A stretch of 64,000 nt of DNA, from contig FMBT01000299.1 of NCBI GenBank assembly GCA_900095095.1, positions 372,001-436,000 of the forward strand, in the 5' to 3' direction. The DNA is from Fragilariopsis cylindrus CCMP1102. Lineage: Eukaryota > Bacillariophyta > Bacillariophyceae > Bacillariales > Bacillariaceae. Made by a program: the position numbers and the translations under genes. The stretch's first letter is position 1. The number at the start of each line of letters is the position of its first letter. This document shows, one piece after another, positions 47,016-58,125 of this stretch. The notes beneath the pieces were generated by a model. That model was not told where the DNA came from, did not search any database, and saw only the letters and a list, made by a program, of their open reading frames with translations.

Positions 47016-48797
47016 ATGCGGTATCAAGTGATGAATAATGGTAACGATATGACGAATCCAGTAATGAGAGGCGTATCATTACTCGATGATACTACAACCG
47101 TTAACTATACATCAGATGGAGAGACAGCAACAAGCACATTGGCTTCAGATGATCCTTTCTCTCTTCTACATACTCACGAATCTTATAGAGATAACGTACA
47201 CTCAAACCTATTCGGTATTACTGACGATGATTCATCCTTCTTTGGTGGAAATACGAGACGATCAACTTGGTCGCATACGAATACAGCTTCATATTCAAAT
47301 GCTGGGAGTTCATATGAAGAGATGCCCTTCATGGCATCAATAAGTAACAACAACAATACAAACAACAACAGCATCAATATCAACGACTATAACGATAACG
47401 ATAACAATGACAGAGAACAAGAAAATAGATTAGGGATGATGGGACAGAACGAGCAGCCATCGGCGCCATCGACACCAGACAACGACTTAGCCAACGACGT
47501 AGCCAACGACAGTGACCCCGCCAGTATTCAACCAAATGAAACAAATAACGACTATGCATGCGAAATGCTATTGGAAACCAACGTAATACTTAACAAGTTT
47601 GTCGATGGTACAATTCTAATCGTACAAGCAGCTTTTGGATGCTGCTATGATCAAGCTGATGGATCTTTATTTCGTCCTTACAGTGTAAAGAATAATAATC
47701 AAGACGTGAATAATAATAATGATAATCATATTGGCAACAAGGAAAAGAAAGACGAAAGTTTGCCTCCCAGTATAGCTCCTATAGGTATAACTGAAGAGAA
47801 GGATGAATCCAGAGAAGATGTTGTCAAAAATAATGTTAGGACTAACGCACAAACCTCCATTACAATAGCTGAGTCTAAGACGACTACGAACGAGTTAACG
47901 CCACGATCTTCAGATATCAGAGATGATTCAAATTTTATATATCGTGATAACAATAGTAAATTTTTGGATGGTAAAACAGATCCTACTGTAACTACCGCTG
48001 TGTCTAACGATTCTACCATGAACGAATCAGTACAACGATTCAAGGAATATATGTACAATCGTTACGAGGATAAAAACCAAAGCGAATGTAAAGAAACGAC
48101 AGACATCAATAGTATGGACGACACGGACGTTTGGAACGGTATTATAGTAACACCAGTATCACGGGCAACGAAGCAAATTAATGATAGTGGGCATACGTCT
48201 GTTACGAAAGAAAGAACTGGTGTTGATATTCAAAGCTATGAAAATGAAAACAAGAATTTGAAAAAGAATTTGAACAAGAATTTGAACAAAGATTTGAACA
48301 AAGATTTGAACAAGAATTTGAGCAAAAATTTGAACAAAAATTTGAACACTTCAACAACGACAACAAAACCAAAACTAACAACAACAGCAACAACTGACCA
48401 ATTGAGTGCCACTGATCTATCATATGTTAACACAACGACGTCACACAAGGGTACAAGTGTAAAGATTTCGAAGAGAGGTAGATATTTGACGCAACTTCCA
48501 AGGCGAATCTCAACAGTTGTCGACCAGTTATCAACCGACATTCTGAAAGAGGAGAATAATATTGATTCGCAAACGAGAACGAGGAAAGAAACAGAAATGA
48601 TAAAACACAGATCAAGTTCTTCTCTTTTTCATATTAAGTCAATAGATGGTTGTGAAGACCATCGTGATGATCAAATTGAATCGAGTCAAGATACTAGTAC
48701 GACTAGTAGTAATATCCAACGCATGAAGTGCCATACTCAAGAGGAGTGTAAACCAGAAATTACAATCGATTTAACAATGATGGAAGACATCTTGTAG
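47016..48797 (+). CDS. Asn/Thr-rich protein of unknown function with tandem repeats
   Basis: A single open frame of 593 residues from ATG 47016 (MRYQVMNNGNDMTN); the frame is open a further 29 codons upstream without an ATG. The sequence is low-complexity: poly-Asn (SNNNNTNNNS, NNNQDVNNNND), acidic and Thr-rich parts, and an 8-9-copy repeat of a 12-bp unit encoding NLNK/DLNK (48252-48348). One more ordered stretch is NVILNKFVDGTILIVQAAFG with CCYDQADGSLFRP after it. No domain, signal peptide or membrane span is recognised. Codon texture and length (no stop over 1.8 kb) support a real gene. Probably disordered. Confidence 0.6.
   Translation: MRYQVMNNGNDMTNPVMRGVSLLDDTTTVNYTSDGETATSTLASDDPFSLLHTHESYRDNVHSNLFGITDDDSSFFGGNTRRSTWSHTNTASYSNAGSSYEEMPFMASISNNNNTNNNSININDYNDNDNNDREQENRLGMMGQNEQPSAPSTPDNDLANDVANDSDPASIQPNETNNDYACEMLLETNVILNKFVDGTILIVQAAFGCCYDQADGSLFRPYSVKNNNQDVNNNNDNHIGNKEKKDESLPPSIAPIGITEEKDESREDVVKNNVRTNAQTSITIAESKTTTNELTPRSSDIRDDSNFIYRDNNSKFLDGKTDPTVTTAVSNDSTMNESVQRFKEYMYNRYEDKNQSECKETTDINSMDDTDVWNGIIVTPVSRATKQINDSGHTSVTKERTGVDIQSYENENKNLKKNLNKNLNKDLNKDLNKNLSKNLNKNLNTSTTTTKPKLTTTATTDQLSATDLSYVNTTTSHKGTSVKISKRGRYLTQLPRRISTVVDQLSTDILKEENNIDSQTRTRKETEMIKHRSSSSLFHIKSIDGCEDHRDDQIESSQDTSTTSSNIQRMKCHTQEECKPEITIDLTMMEDIL
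48252..48348 (+). repeat. 12-bp tandem repeat (AAGAATTTGAAC type)
   Basis: Eight to nine imperfect copies in the coding frame of the Asn-rich protein, encoding an alternating Asn-Leu-Asn-Lys/Asp pattern that could form an amphipathic helix. Confidence 0.9.
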
Positions 48798-49594
48798 TGT
48801 CGTCTCATATGTATGATACTTCTTGGGAGATTACATATCTAGTACACTATACAGTGTCTGAAGTTCGGAATATAGAAGAGTAGAAGGCAGACTATTAAAA
48901 TATTTATCTGTATAGATTTAAAATTACACTTTTGACTTTTAGTAATGTTAGTGCTTACACGCACATATATACACAATACCATAAGCACGAAATATAGATA
49001 GTGCAATTGCAACTCAGAAAGAGAAGCAATGATAGTAGCAGCATATTGAAGTATATCACTAGCTAGCATATTCTTTAGATAAACGATAGAGCAAGAAGTG
49101 TGGATACGAGGTTAAGATCTGTGCGTCTTTGGTAACAATGTGTCAATCGTCATAACAATAGCTACGTGCTAGATAGCTAGAGATCGAGTTTTTTCTGTGA
49201 CTCACTTATTCCTTATATGGGACTCGACTCGACTCAATCGAATAAAAATTGCGCATACAGTACATAATTCGCATCAACTCCGCGACTAAATAGCCAAGAA
49301 AAAGATGTCATGACACCCACGATCTCTTATCCGAATGACATAAAGACTTGACACCAATAATATGATGCGAAGGGTTTTATCGCGATGATGCCATGATTCT
49401 TTCAATTCTTTTCTTCCGACGGCATTACATCCAACAAGTATATACTTCTCATGCCAATCACACACCTCACATCATCACAAGTGCAAATTAATCTGAACAA
49501 AACGACAGGAAATTTGTTGTAAAACTATAGACATAATACTAATAAAAGAAACAACACAACACAACATTTAAAATAATAGAAAAGACCAAAGATA
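48798..49594. other. Intergenic, no gene seen
   Basis: About 800 bp between the Asn-rich gene and the acyl-CoA dehydrogenase gene. A TACNGTA heptamer near 49256; a GACTCGACTCGACTCAATCG stretch near 49221-49240. Confidence 0.5.
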
Positions 49595-52490
49595 ATGATC
49601 GCAACAACATTAGGACGTCGCTCGGTTGCAGCAGCCGCCATGAGTAATATCACCAAAGCACAAATACAACGTCGAACAATTATGGGTATTTCGAAAGCTC
49701 TCGATAGACGTCTATACAGAATGGCTAAAGGTGTCATGCCTGCTATATCACAGACTGAGCAGGTTGCTCTTGGTTGTGGTACTATCGGATTTGATCGTGA
49801 TATATTCACTGGCAGTCCATCCCTACAACATTTGATTGATACATATGATCCAAAGCTATCCGAGGAAGAGCAATCATACATGGACAATGAAGTAAATACA
49901 CTTTGTGGACTCCTTAACGACTTCGACGTTTCGGAAACAAAGGATTTTAATAAGGAAGTATGGGACTACATGAGAGATGAAGGATTCTTTGCCTTAAAGA
50001 TCCCCAAAGAATGGGGTGGAAAAGGTTTCTCTACTCATGCTGTTTCTTTAATTCTTTGTAAGCTTTCTACTCAGTCCTTTGATGCTAATGCGTAAGTTAT
50101 TTGATTTGATTTGATTTGATTTGATTCCAAACTTGTCCTGCCGTGTCGTGATTTGAGTTAGATGTCGATCGGTCGATCGGTATGACTTATGTTGCGATGA
50201 AGACATAATATTTGTCGTGTCTATACATCTATTTATTCAACGACGAAAAAAAGCTTCCTTCAGTCTGTGTTTGTTATTTCAGATATCATGTATATATAAA
50301 TATATATATAACCTTGTCGTCGATAATTATTTCTCACATCATTCTATTCGATTTGATACGATCCGTTTTCGTCGTCTACTTGTTTTTTTTTCTAAATATT
50401 TGCAGTACTGTCGCCGTACCGAACTCACTCGGTCCTGGTGAATTGTTAGCTCGATATGGAACACCCGACCAAAAAGAATATTTCCTTCCACGATTGGCCG
50501 ATGGAACGCTTATTCCATGTTTTGGATTAACAGGTCCACATGCTGGTAGTGATGCTACATCGCTTATTGAAAGTGACTGTGTCGTTGAAGAAAGAAATGG
50601 TGAATTAGGTGTAGTTGCCTCCTTCAAGAAAAGATACATTACATTGGCACCAGTTGCTGGAGTTATCGGTCTTGGCTTAAATTTAAGCGATCCTAAGGGG
50701 TTACTTAAGGGAAATGGTGCCGAAGGCTTTACAGTTGCACTTCTCGAGTAAGTTTTGGGTTGGAAAATTAATAGAGCACACACTCAGATATCTATGTACA
50801 TCTATATATCCACTTGTTGATTGTGTGTAATCTGAAAAAGAAAGATTTTCATGCTTTGAAAAAAGACGCAGGCTTTCATTCAATATACTGATATTCATCT
50901 ACTAATAATACTTATATTTTCTTTCGACGACATTTTTTCTATCTCCCTCCACTATGCAGACGCGACCATCCTGGATTAGAAATGGGGAAAAGACATATGC
51001 CTCTGCATGCTGCTTTTATGAATGGTACGGTCACGGGAGAAGATGTTTGGATCCCTATGAATAGCATTTTAGGTGGTCAGGAACGTTGTGGTTTCGGATG
51101 GCACATGTTTGTAGAATGCTTAGCTGAAGGGCGAGGTGTAAGCTTACCTGCTGGGTCGGCTGGATGTGGACGCACAGTAGTCAGTGCTGTCGGAGCGTAT
51201 TCAAGAATTCGCAAACAGTTCAGAGTTCCAATTGCTGAATTTGGAGGTATCCAGGAGGCTTTATCCCTTGCTGGAAGTGATGCCCTCATTACTGTTGCTG
51301 GAACTGACCTAATGAATGCCATTGTTGACAACCATGAAGCTCCAATGGTCGTATCTTCTATCATGAAACAAAATTGTACCGAACGTGGGCGTCGTATTGT
51401 TGAACGCGGAATGGACGTTGCTGCTGGATCTGCAATCTGCCGTGGAACTAAAAATTATATTGGAAATGCTTATATGAGCTTACCCATCGCCATTACAGTA
51501 GAGGGAGCTAATATTATGACTAGATCATTCCAGATTATTGGTCAGGGATTGACTCGTTGCCATCCGCATATGTTGGAACTTATCTATTCCTTGCAAGCGC
51601 CGAAAGAAGAAGAAGAAAAGGCAATCAAGACTTTTACGACTCAATTCTACAAGGTTGTAAACCACGGTCTTACCAACTTTTTCAACTCAGTGACTCGTGG
51701 TATCGGTTCGACTGTTTCTACAAAGCTGCGTTCGAAGACAGCATACAAAAACGGCGATAAATTGTTGGACCATCATGAAAAACAGCTCTTGCGCCTGTCT
51801 GCGAATTTTGCCTTGACTGCGGATTTGTGTTTCACTTTGGGCGGTCGGCTCAAGTTTGAAGAGCTTTTGATGGGTCGTCTTTCTGATGCCATGGGGGCAA
51901 TATTTCTTGGATATTCCACCTTGCATCACTACTCTCGTAATCGTGGAGTAGAAGGTCTCGAGGTATTAACTGAACACGCTATGCTTCGTTTGGAAAAGGA
52001 ATGCCAGGATGCCTTGAAGGAAGCGTCGGATAACTTCCCAGGTCCACTAGGAACTGTTGCCAGCACTGTGATGAAAATAGGTTGTTTCCCTCTTGGAAGT
52101 GCCACTCGCCCATACAATAGTCCCAATGACGACTTGACAAAGGAAGTTTCTCGTCTTTTGACCACTCCATCAGGACTTCGTGATATGTTTCAAGAAAACA
52201 TGTACATCGCTCCAGAAGGCGATGTCCATCAGCCATCTGATTTGATTCGAGCCCTTCCACTTTGTGTAGAAGCCGATAAAATTATGTCATCGTTGCGTCG
52301 TGAAAAGCGAGAACCAACTCAAGAAGAGACAGACAAAATTGCCAAGGCAGAGGCTCTACGTGATATGCTTATCCAAGTTGATGTCTTTGACCACTTGACT
52401 GATGCAGAGGGTCAAGAAGATTATATACGACCTGCACTTTTGGGTACAGAAGAACGATTAGCTGCTCTCGAACAAAAAAGATTTGCATGA
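49595..52490 (+). CDS. FadE-type acyl-CoA dehydrogenase, 3 exons
   Basis: Exons 49595-50091, 50406-50747 and 50960-52490 encode 789 residues. The acyl-CoA dehydrogenase core has IPKEWGGKGFSTHAV, VAVPNSLGPGELLARYGT, CFGLTGPHAGSDATSL, PMNSILGGQERCGFGWHMFV, VSLPAGSAGCGRTVV and SFQIIGQGLTR. The long C-terminal region (NFALTADLCFTLGGRLKFEE to SATRPYNSPNDDL) is the extra domain of bacterial FadE-like enzymes rather than the ~400-residue mitochondrial ACADs. It catalyses the first step of fatty-acid beta-oxidation. The basic N-terminus (MIATTLGRRSVAAAAMSN) is compatible with mitochondrial import. A bacterial origin of this class in diatoms is plausible but not shown here. Confidence 0.93.
50100..50127 (+). 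repeat. TTTGA pentanucleotide microsatellite in intron
   Basis: Five TTTGA units right after the donor site of the acyl-CoA dehydrogenase intron 1; same unit as at 3144-3196. Confidence 0.9.
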
Positions 52491-52817
52491 AAATCATAAT
52501 AAATAAGGATATTAAATAGTCGAGGAGTTGTATAGAGTATTAATTTGATAAGTCATGATCCAATTGGTTGCAATGGGGTCTGCATTTTTCTGGACAAATA
52601 TTTTGGGCAAAAGAATGTTAAGGTTTTAGAATAAAATAATAAGTAGGAAAATTATGCATAAGGTACGGGTGCTATTCAATATATACAGTAGATTTCAGCT
52701 TCATTGATTGCAACGGATCAAATTGTTAACGCCAGAAGAAAATAGATCTAGTAATAACATTTGACCATAGCGATCAGTTATGAGTAAAATTTGTTTCGTC
52801 TTCAAAGTAAAACTATT
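52491..52817. other. Convergent spacer, no gene seen
   Basis: 3' regions of the acyl-CoA dehydrogenase (+) and eEF2 kinase (-) genes; a TACNGTA heptamer near 52684. Confidence 0.5.
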
Positions 52818-55542
52818 CTATAAAAGCTCAGCTGCAATCAAACTCCATTCTGTAGCTGTTTTCATTTTACCAGCTTCCATTGCACCATGCGCAGCTTCAT
52901 CGTACAATTTAGCTGCTTCGGACTTGTCTCCACTTTTCGCAATCAACTTTGCAAGGTCAGCTTTTAATTGATACGATTCCATCGTAACGATATCGTCGGC
53001 ACATTCCGCAAAGCCAGCTACTTCGTCTACCAGAGGTCCACCAAAATCATCTTGAGTTGCGGTCGGTGGAATACGCATTCGTATATTGTCTCTTGAAAGA
53101 GATTCTATCGATTCATCATCATCGTATTTAACATCTACCACAGCTCCATTTTCTGATATCGATTCTACAATCCCTGAATAGTAATTACCTTCCAGAGCGT
53201 AATTCCCTTCTACTTTGTCGCCTACCTGGAAAGAGTATGAACCAATCGCCGTACGTTCGTTGTATTCTAGATTCAAATTGCGTTCTTCTTCGGAAGCAGC
53301 GATTAGATCCAAGATATCCTGAAGTAGATTGATCAGGACTAAATCTGATACTGCTGTATGCTCTGTAAAAGGTTGCTCAGTTTCGTCCTCGAAGTTAGTC
53401 CCTTCCCGAGCTATTAATTCTCGTCGATATAAATTTGGTAAAGAATGCAGCCTGCTGCTACTTTAGGTGCATTAGGTGGGAATTCTGAATCCATTGCTCG
53501 TTTTAGCATTTCTTTAGCAGCTTCAAAATCAACCGGAACAAAAGCATCTAGTAAAGGGCTCACGGATGTTCCATGGCCAGATAGAATTCTTCCCAGAGCA
53601 AGACAAGCTGGGATACATCGCAGACTCGCAGCATGGCAGAGGTGAAAAAGAACAGAAAACACGTCATGAGAAGGAGCATCATGCGAATCGTTGTTAGGAA
53701 CAATTTCTGGGAATCGATCAAGTCCATGAAGCACAGCAAGTTGGTAATGGACTCTACCAAGATTCAATTTGGTAATATCGCAAATATTCATGGGTTCAGA
53801 GACTCTTCGTATCATAAGACTCGTTCTTAAATGCCGTGACTTTGGACTATTAATTTTTGCCATGAGCTGCCCCGAATCTTTTCGAGAAAACGCTTTCATA
53901 TCAAATTCAAAATCTTCTTCCGCTGTATTCAGACATTGTTGTACCTCGTTCACTTCAGATTTATTTCGAGCCAACAATGGTTGAGCCAATTTGAAAGATC
54001 TGAATATCGACTTTCTCATTTCCTGGGATAGCGGCTTTCTTGTTCCCTGATTCGCACTCTTCCTGATAAATTTCTGGTTGGATCTTTTTTCTGTATCTTT
54101 CATGTCATCTGATAAAATTTCTTTGGGAGGCACCATAAAAACTGATTTTCTACGATCCCTATTAATATCCATTTTCTCAAATCGATTCAAGTCTTTAATC
54201 GCATCGAGGTAGGAAGAATTACCTCCCGATATTGAAAAATCATCGTCTTCGTATTTCTTTTGGTGCTTTAGCTCATTTTTTGATAGGGGGAAGACAGGAA
54301 TCCCCATCGCAGATGCAACAGTATTGTAACGAAAAGTTTTGAAAAATAATGCCATTCCTCGTGGACCAAGATCCCCATCACCAAAACGATAATCGCTAGA
54401 GAGAACTTGTGGATCTGTGAACAAATTTCCTACACCTTGAATGTCTGCTACTAGGCGATTCCCTTGTGACTCGTAAAATGAAAAAGCGGAAAACACCTTT
54501 AGTACACATTATTTAAATTAATTTTGGCCCGGTTAGAAACAATGCAGATAGAAGAGGAAACAAGATGTGTCAGTTAACAATTAGTATTTGCATAAACAAA
54601 AAAAAAGTTCAAGCGACCGAACGAACATAGGATAAGATAGATAATGTACCGTACCTGAGGAGTTACGCGATGCAATTCGTCGTCGACAAATCCGGCGTTT
54701 GTGTTGTGCTTCGTAAACCCAGCTCCATATTGGTCTAATGAGATGAGCACCATAGCAAATTCGTACCAAATATGTAAGAATAATAAAAATTATTTATTGA
54801 ATGTAGTAGAATGAATGTATTTTGAATTTTTTTTTATATGACTCACCTGATCCAAAAATATACCGTTCAACAGGTAACCAAGGCTGTCCTTTTCGATCCG
54901 GAAACTCAATAGCGTATGCCCGAATGAAGATGATTTTTTTAGGTGGACCCTGTTCATTAAATCGGCTTGACCAATGTGAAGCTTCGTATTGTAATATAAT
55001 ATCATTCTTGACATTGGTCTTGGCTTGATCCGATGTGTCAATCTCAGAATCAGGAGTCAGGTAAGCTTTTGCGACATAATTCGATGCTCGAGTCCAACCA
55101 CCGTCGTGAAAACGATGATTAGAGGCAGATTCTGGTGGAGGGGATCGCTTTTTCATACGAAAGCAGTATCTCATCGCACCATGCGTAAATGGCTCCTTTT
55201 GTATCTTGACAATGGTTTCATCTTGTTTCCAAGTTTGAGTTTCTGGTTGATACATATGTCGAATTACACGTTCCGCAGGAACTTTTTCTATTTCATATTT
55301 AGCCCATGGATCTCCTTCCGCAATTGCCTTCGAGGCTGCATTCTTCAGTCTGGTTCGTAATCGATGAGAGTGTATGAATAGAGAGAATTTAGAAAAAAAA
55401 ATGAATGATTTATCAACTACAGGTCTTACGGAAAAGGAAGCCGATGAAAAATAATTACTAAAAAAAAGATACAAAAATTGCTTGAGAGCACTTACAACCT
55501 TACCAGCTTTGTCTTTGGCTCTTCTTGTTTCAAATCAATCAT
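52818..55542 (-). CDS. eEF2 kinase (alpha-kinase) with Tudor-like insert, 4 exons
   Basis: Exons 55542-55496, 55349-54847, 54734-54655 and 54496-52818, about 769 residues. The start leads directly into a basic helix and GDPWAKYEIEKVPAERVIRH, the region that in animals binds Ca2+/calmodulin. Alpha-kinase motifs: FTHGAMRYCFRMKK, ASNYVAKAYL (ATP Lys), KKIIFIRAYAIEFPDR, NAGFVDDELHRVTPQ, VADIQGVGNLFTDPQ and FGDGDLGPRGMALFF. Sel1-like helices and the family-specific end LYDEAAHGAMEAGKM follow. Between them lies a ~55-residue segment, VGDKVEGNYALEGNYYSGIV to DDDESIESLSRDNIRMR, which resembles a Tudor/SH3-like barrel. The kinase phosphorylates elongation factor 2 to slow translation. The frame slips near 53420-53422 (YIDE|LIARE); one lost G explains it. 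Confidence 0.9.
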
Positions 55543-56155
55543 TATTATTAACGTTAGAGATGCAGATTTTTTAATAAGAACTTGATTCGATAAGCACTGA
55601 TACGCAACGATTTGTGTCCATCGGCGTTGTTGTCGCATAAAATTGAAAATCTTTCATCTATCGGTATTCGGTTTCTATGCCATGGATCTCGAAACTGGTA
55701 GCGCTAAACTGATACTAGTAGCGCGAAATAGGAAAGAGAAGATTTGAAAAAGAAGATACAGTATGCGAATTGAAAGCAAAAACATACACCAAAAGAAAAC
55801 AGTCCGAAAGGCTTGTTTTATTCGTGAAACACTACAACCTAAGAAAGTTTAAAATACCTATTCTATTCCAATGAGTCGATCGATCCACAACTGGACCCAG
55901 TCCTAGTGGTCGAACCAATCGCTCTAATAAAAAATATTTAACATCGGAAAATAATAAGTTCAAAAGGTGTTTAATAAGTGTTTATCGCGGGACTTGATTG
56001 AGTCATCAGTAGTAGGTAAGGCCTGCCAGAAAGCGACAATCAAATCCGCCAACGAAATTCGACAATAACATCCTCATCATCTTTAAATCTGCGTACAACA
56101 ATCATTTTAATCGACAATATCTACTCTCGCCAATAGACCTAACAAAGTAAATGAA
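55543..56155. other. Divergent promoter region (eEF2K / TFIIH p44)
   Basis: About 610 bp without a gene; TACNGTA heptamer near 55758. Confidence 0.5.
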
Positions 56156-57850
56156 ATGACATCTTCAGCACCCTCAACTGGTGCCGGTGGCGATGGTGCA
56201 ACAGATCTAGCAAATCATGCATGGGAGGAATCTACGAACGTTTGGGAAAATGCTGTCCAGGAAGACAGCGAGGGGAGAATCATCATAGCGGGTGGAGATA
56301 CGACGGCCGATATTATTCGTAAAAGACGTAAACGATTGGAACAGAATGACTATGCACAACGGAATAGAAGAGTCGTCCGTGATATGATCCGTTATGTTTA
56401 CGTTCTAATAGATTGTAGCCGATGGGTTAGACAAAAGGATCCCCTACTAACACCTGGGACAAAACTTGAAGTTACGATACAACTCTTACAAGAATTCATC
56501 CAAGAATATTACGACCAAAATCCATTGTCGCATTTAGGTTTTATAACTTTAAAAGGTGGAGAAGCAGAAATACTTACCAATCTTTCATCGAGCTCTAAAA
56601 CTCACAAGCTAGCATTAAGAGATCTATCGAAGATGTCAGGAGGACCCTCAGGGGGTGGGTAAGTTTGTGGCCATCGATCCTTTTTTATCCTCGTAATTGT
56701 TTTATTGATAATGGTTGCCTGAACCGAAAATGGAAATTCAGATGATGGCCTAATGATATTTCACTGTAGTCTAACAAACGTATGCTTAATTCTATACACC
56801 TGTATCAAAGCGAATTTTCGCTTCAAAATGGTCTTGAAGTTGCGGGACGTTCTCTTGGACATCAAAAAAGACACGGATCTCGTGAAATCTTGATAGTTTG
56901 TGGAGCTTTATCAACTTGTGATCCAGGACATATTTTAACAGAAACGCTCCCCCGTCTTGTAGCAGCCAACATTCGTGTATCGACATTTGCCTTATCCGCC
57001 GAACTTCATATTTGCCGCAAGATTGCAGAAATAACCGGTGGTGCCATGGGCGTTTGTCTCGACAAAGGCCATATGAGAGATTGGCTTTTAGAACAGTGTG
57101 TCCCTCCACCTGCGATCCGAAAGGAGTTACTTGATTATGGTTGTGAAATGGTAAAAATGGGTTTCCCGACCAGGACCAAATCAGAAATCCCAACTTTGGT
57201 ATGTGTTACGTCAATATGATACGAATACGAAGCACGGCACGTGCTTTTCTTTTTACTCGATGGAATTGTTTTTTCTCACTATTTTTGGATTCCTTTTTTT
57301 AAAATTGATTCAATAATCATTGCAGGTGCATGCCACTCGTGATACGAAATTGTTGGCAAGAACTGCTTATACATGTCCACAATGTCGTGCTAAGATACAA
57401 GAATTACCAGCTGATTGTGTAGTATGTGGTCTTAAATTGGTGCTAAGCCCTCACTTGGCCAGGTCGTTTCATCACTTGTTTCCAGTAGCACCATTCTCTG
57501 AACTACCATCTCCACCACAAGTACAAGTACAGAAGCAACTCGACTCTGGTTCAAAACATTACCTCAAGGAGAGGAAAAAACGGGCAATTATTCCTCCTGC
57601 GACACCACCATCAATTATTTTGGATTCAAAATTACGCCTGTCGTCTTCTGAAGAAGTCACGAGCTGTTTTTCCTGTCTTCGACTCATCGGTACTCAACCG
57701 CAATTCCATAAATCAGGCGATTGCGAGGAAGAAGGTGAAGAAACGCTACGTTATAGATGTCCCGAGTGTAAGAATGTCTTCTGTGTCAATTGTGATAGCT
57801 ATCTACACGAAACTCTACACAATTGTCCCGGTTGCCTTCAATTAACTTGA
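56156..57850 (+). CDS. SSL1: TFIIH subunit p44 (SSL1/GTF2H2), 3 exons
   Basis: Exons 56156-56658, 56811-57198 and 57326-57850 encode 471 residues. The VWA-like domain has RDMIRYVYVLIDCSRWVRQK and NPLSHLGFITLKGGEAEIL; then SLQNGLEVAGRSLGHQ, GSREILIVCGALSTCDPG, VAANIRVSTFALSAELHICR and EMVKMGFPTR, all diagnostic of p44. The C-terminus holds two Zn-binding parts: CPQCRAKIQELPADCVVCGL and CFSCLRLIG...RCPECKNVFCVNCDSYLHETLHNCPGC (C4C4 RING-like). p44 is part of core TFIIH, where it stimulates the XPD helicase in nucleotide excision repair and transcription initiation. The DUF-like DSP residues of the VWA metal site are altered to DCSR, as is usual in p44. Confidence 0.94.
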
Positions 57851-57941
57851 TTTTCTAAAAATATTTTCTAAAGATATTTTATATTTAAATACATCCAACG
57901 AGCTATTTAGATAGCAGAAATAGAATATATTACAGTATGAA

Positions 57942-57942
57942 T

Positions 57943-57974
<32 letters not shown>
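57942..57974 (+). repeat. AC/AT compound microsatellite
   Basis: (AC)n followed by (AT)n in the convergent spacer between the TFIIH p44 and kinase genes. Confidence 0.88.
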
Positions 57975-58125
57975 CGTAGTGGATTGCTACTCCTGTGTGT
58001 ACATTAAATTGATAGACGATGCTGTTAAAATCATCACAAAAAATAGTAGCTTAAATATAATCTATATTATGTTAAAATTGTCACCAAAAAAATAATAGCT
58101 TATACTGTAGTAATGATCTCCATTT

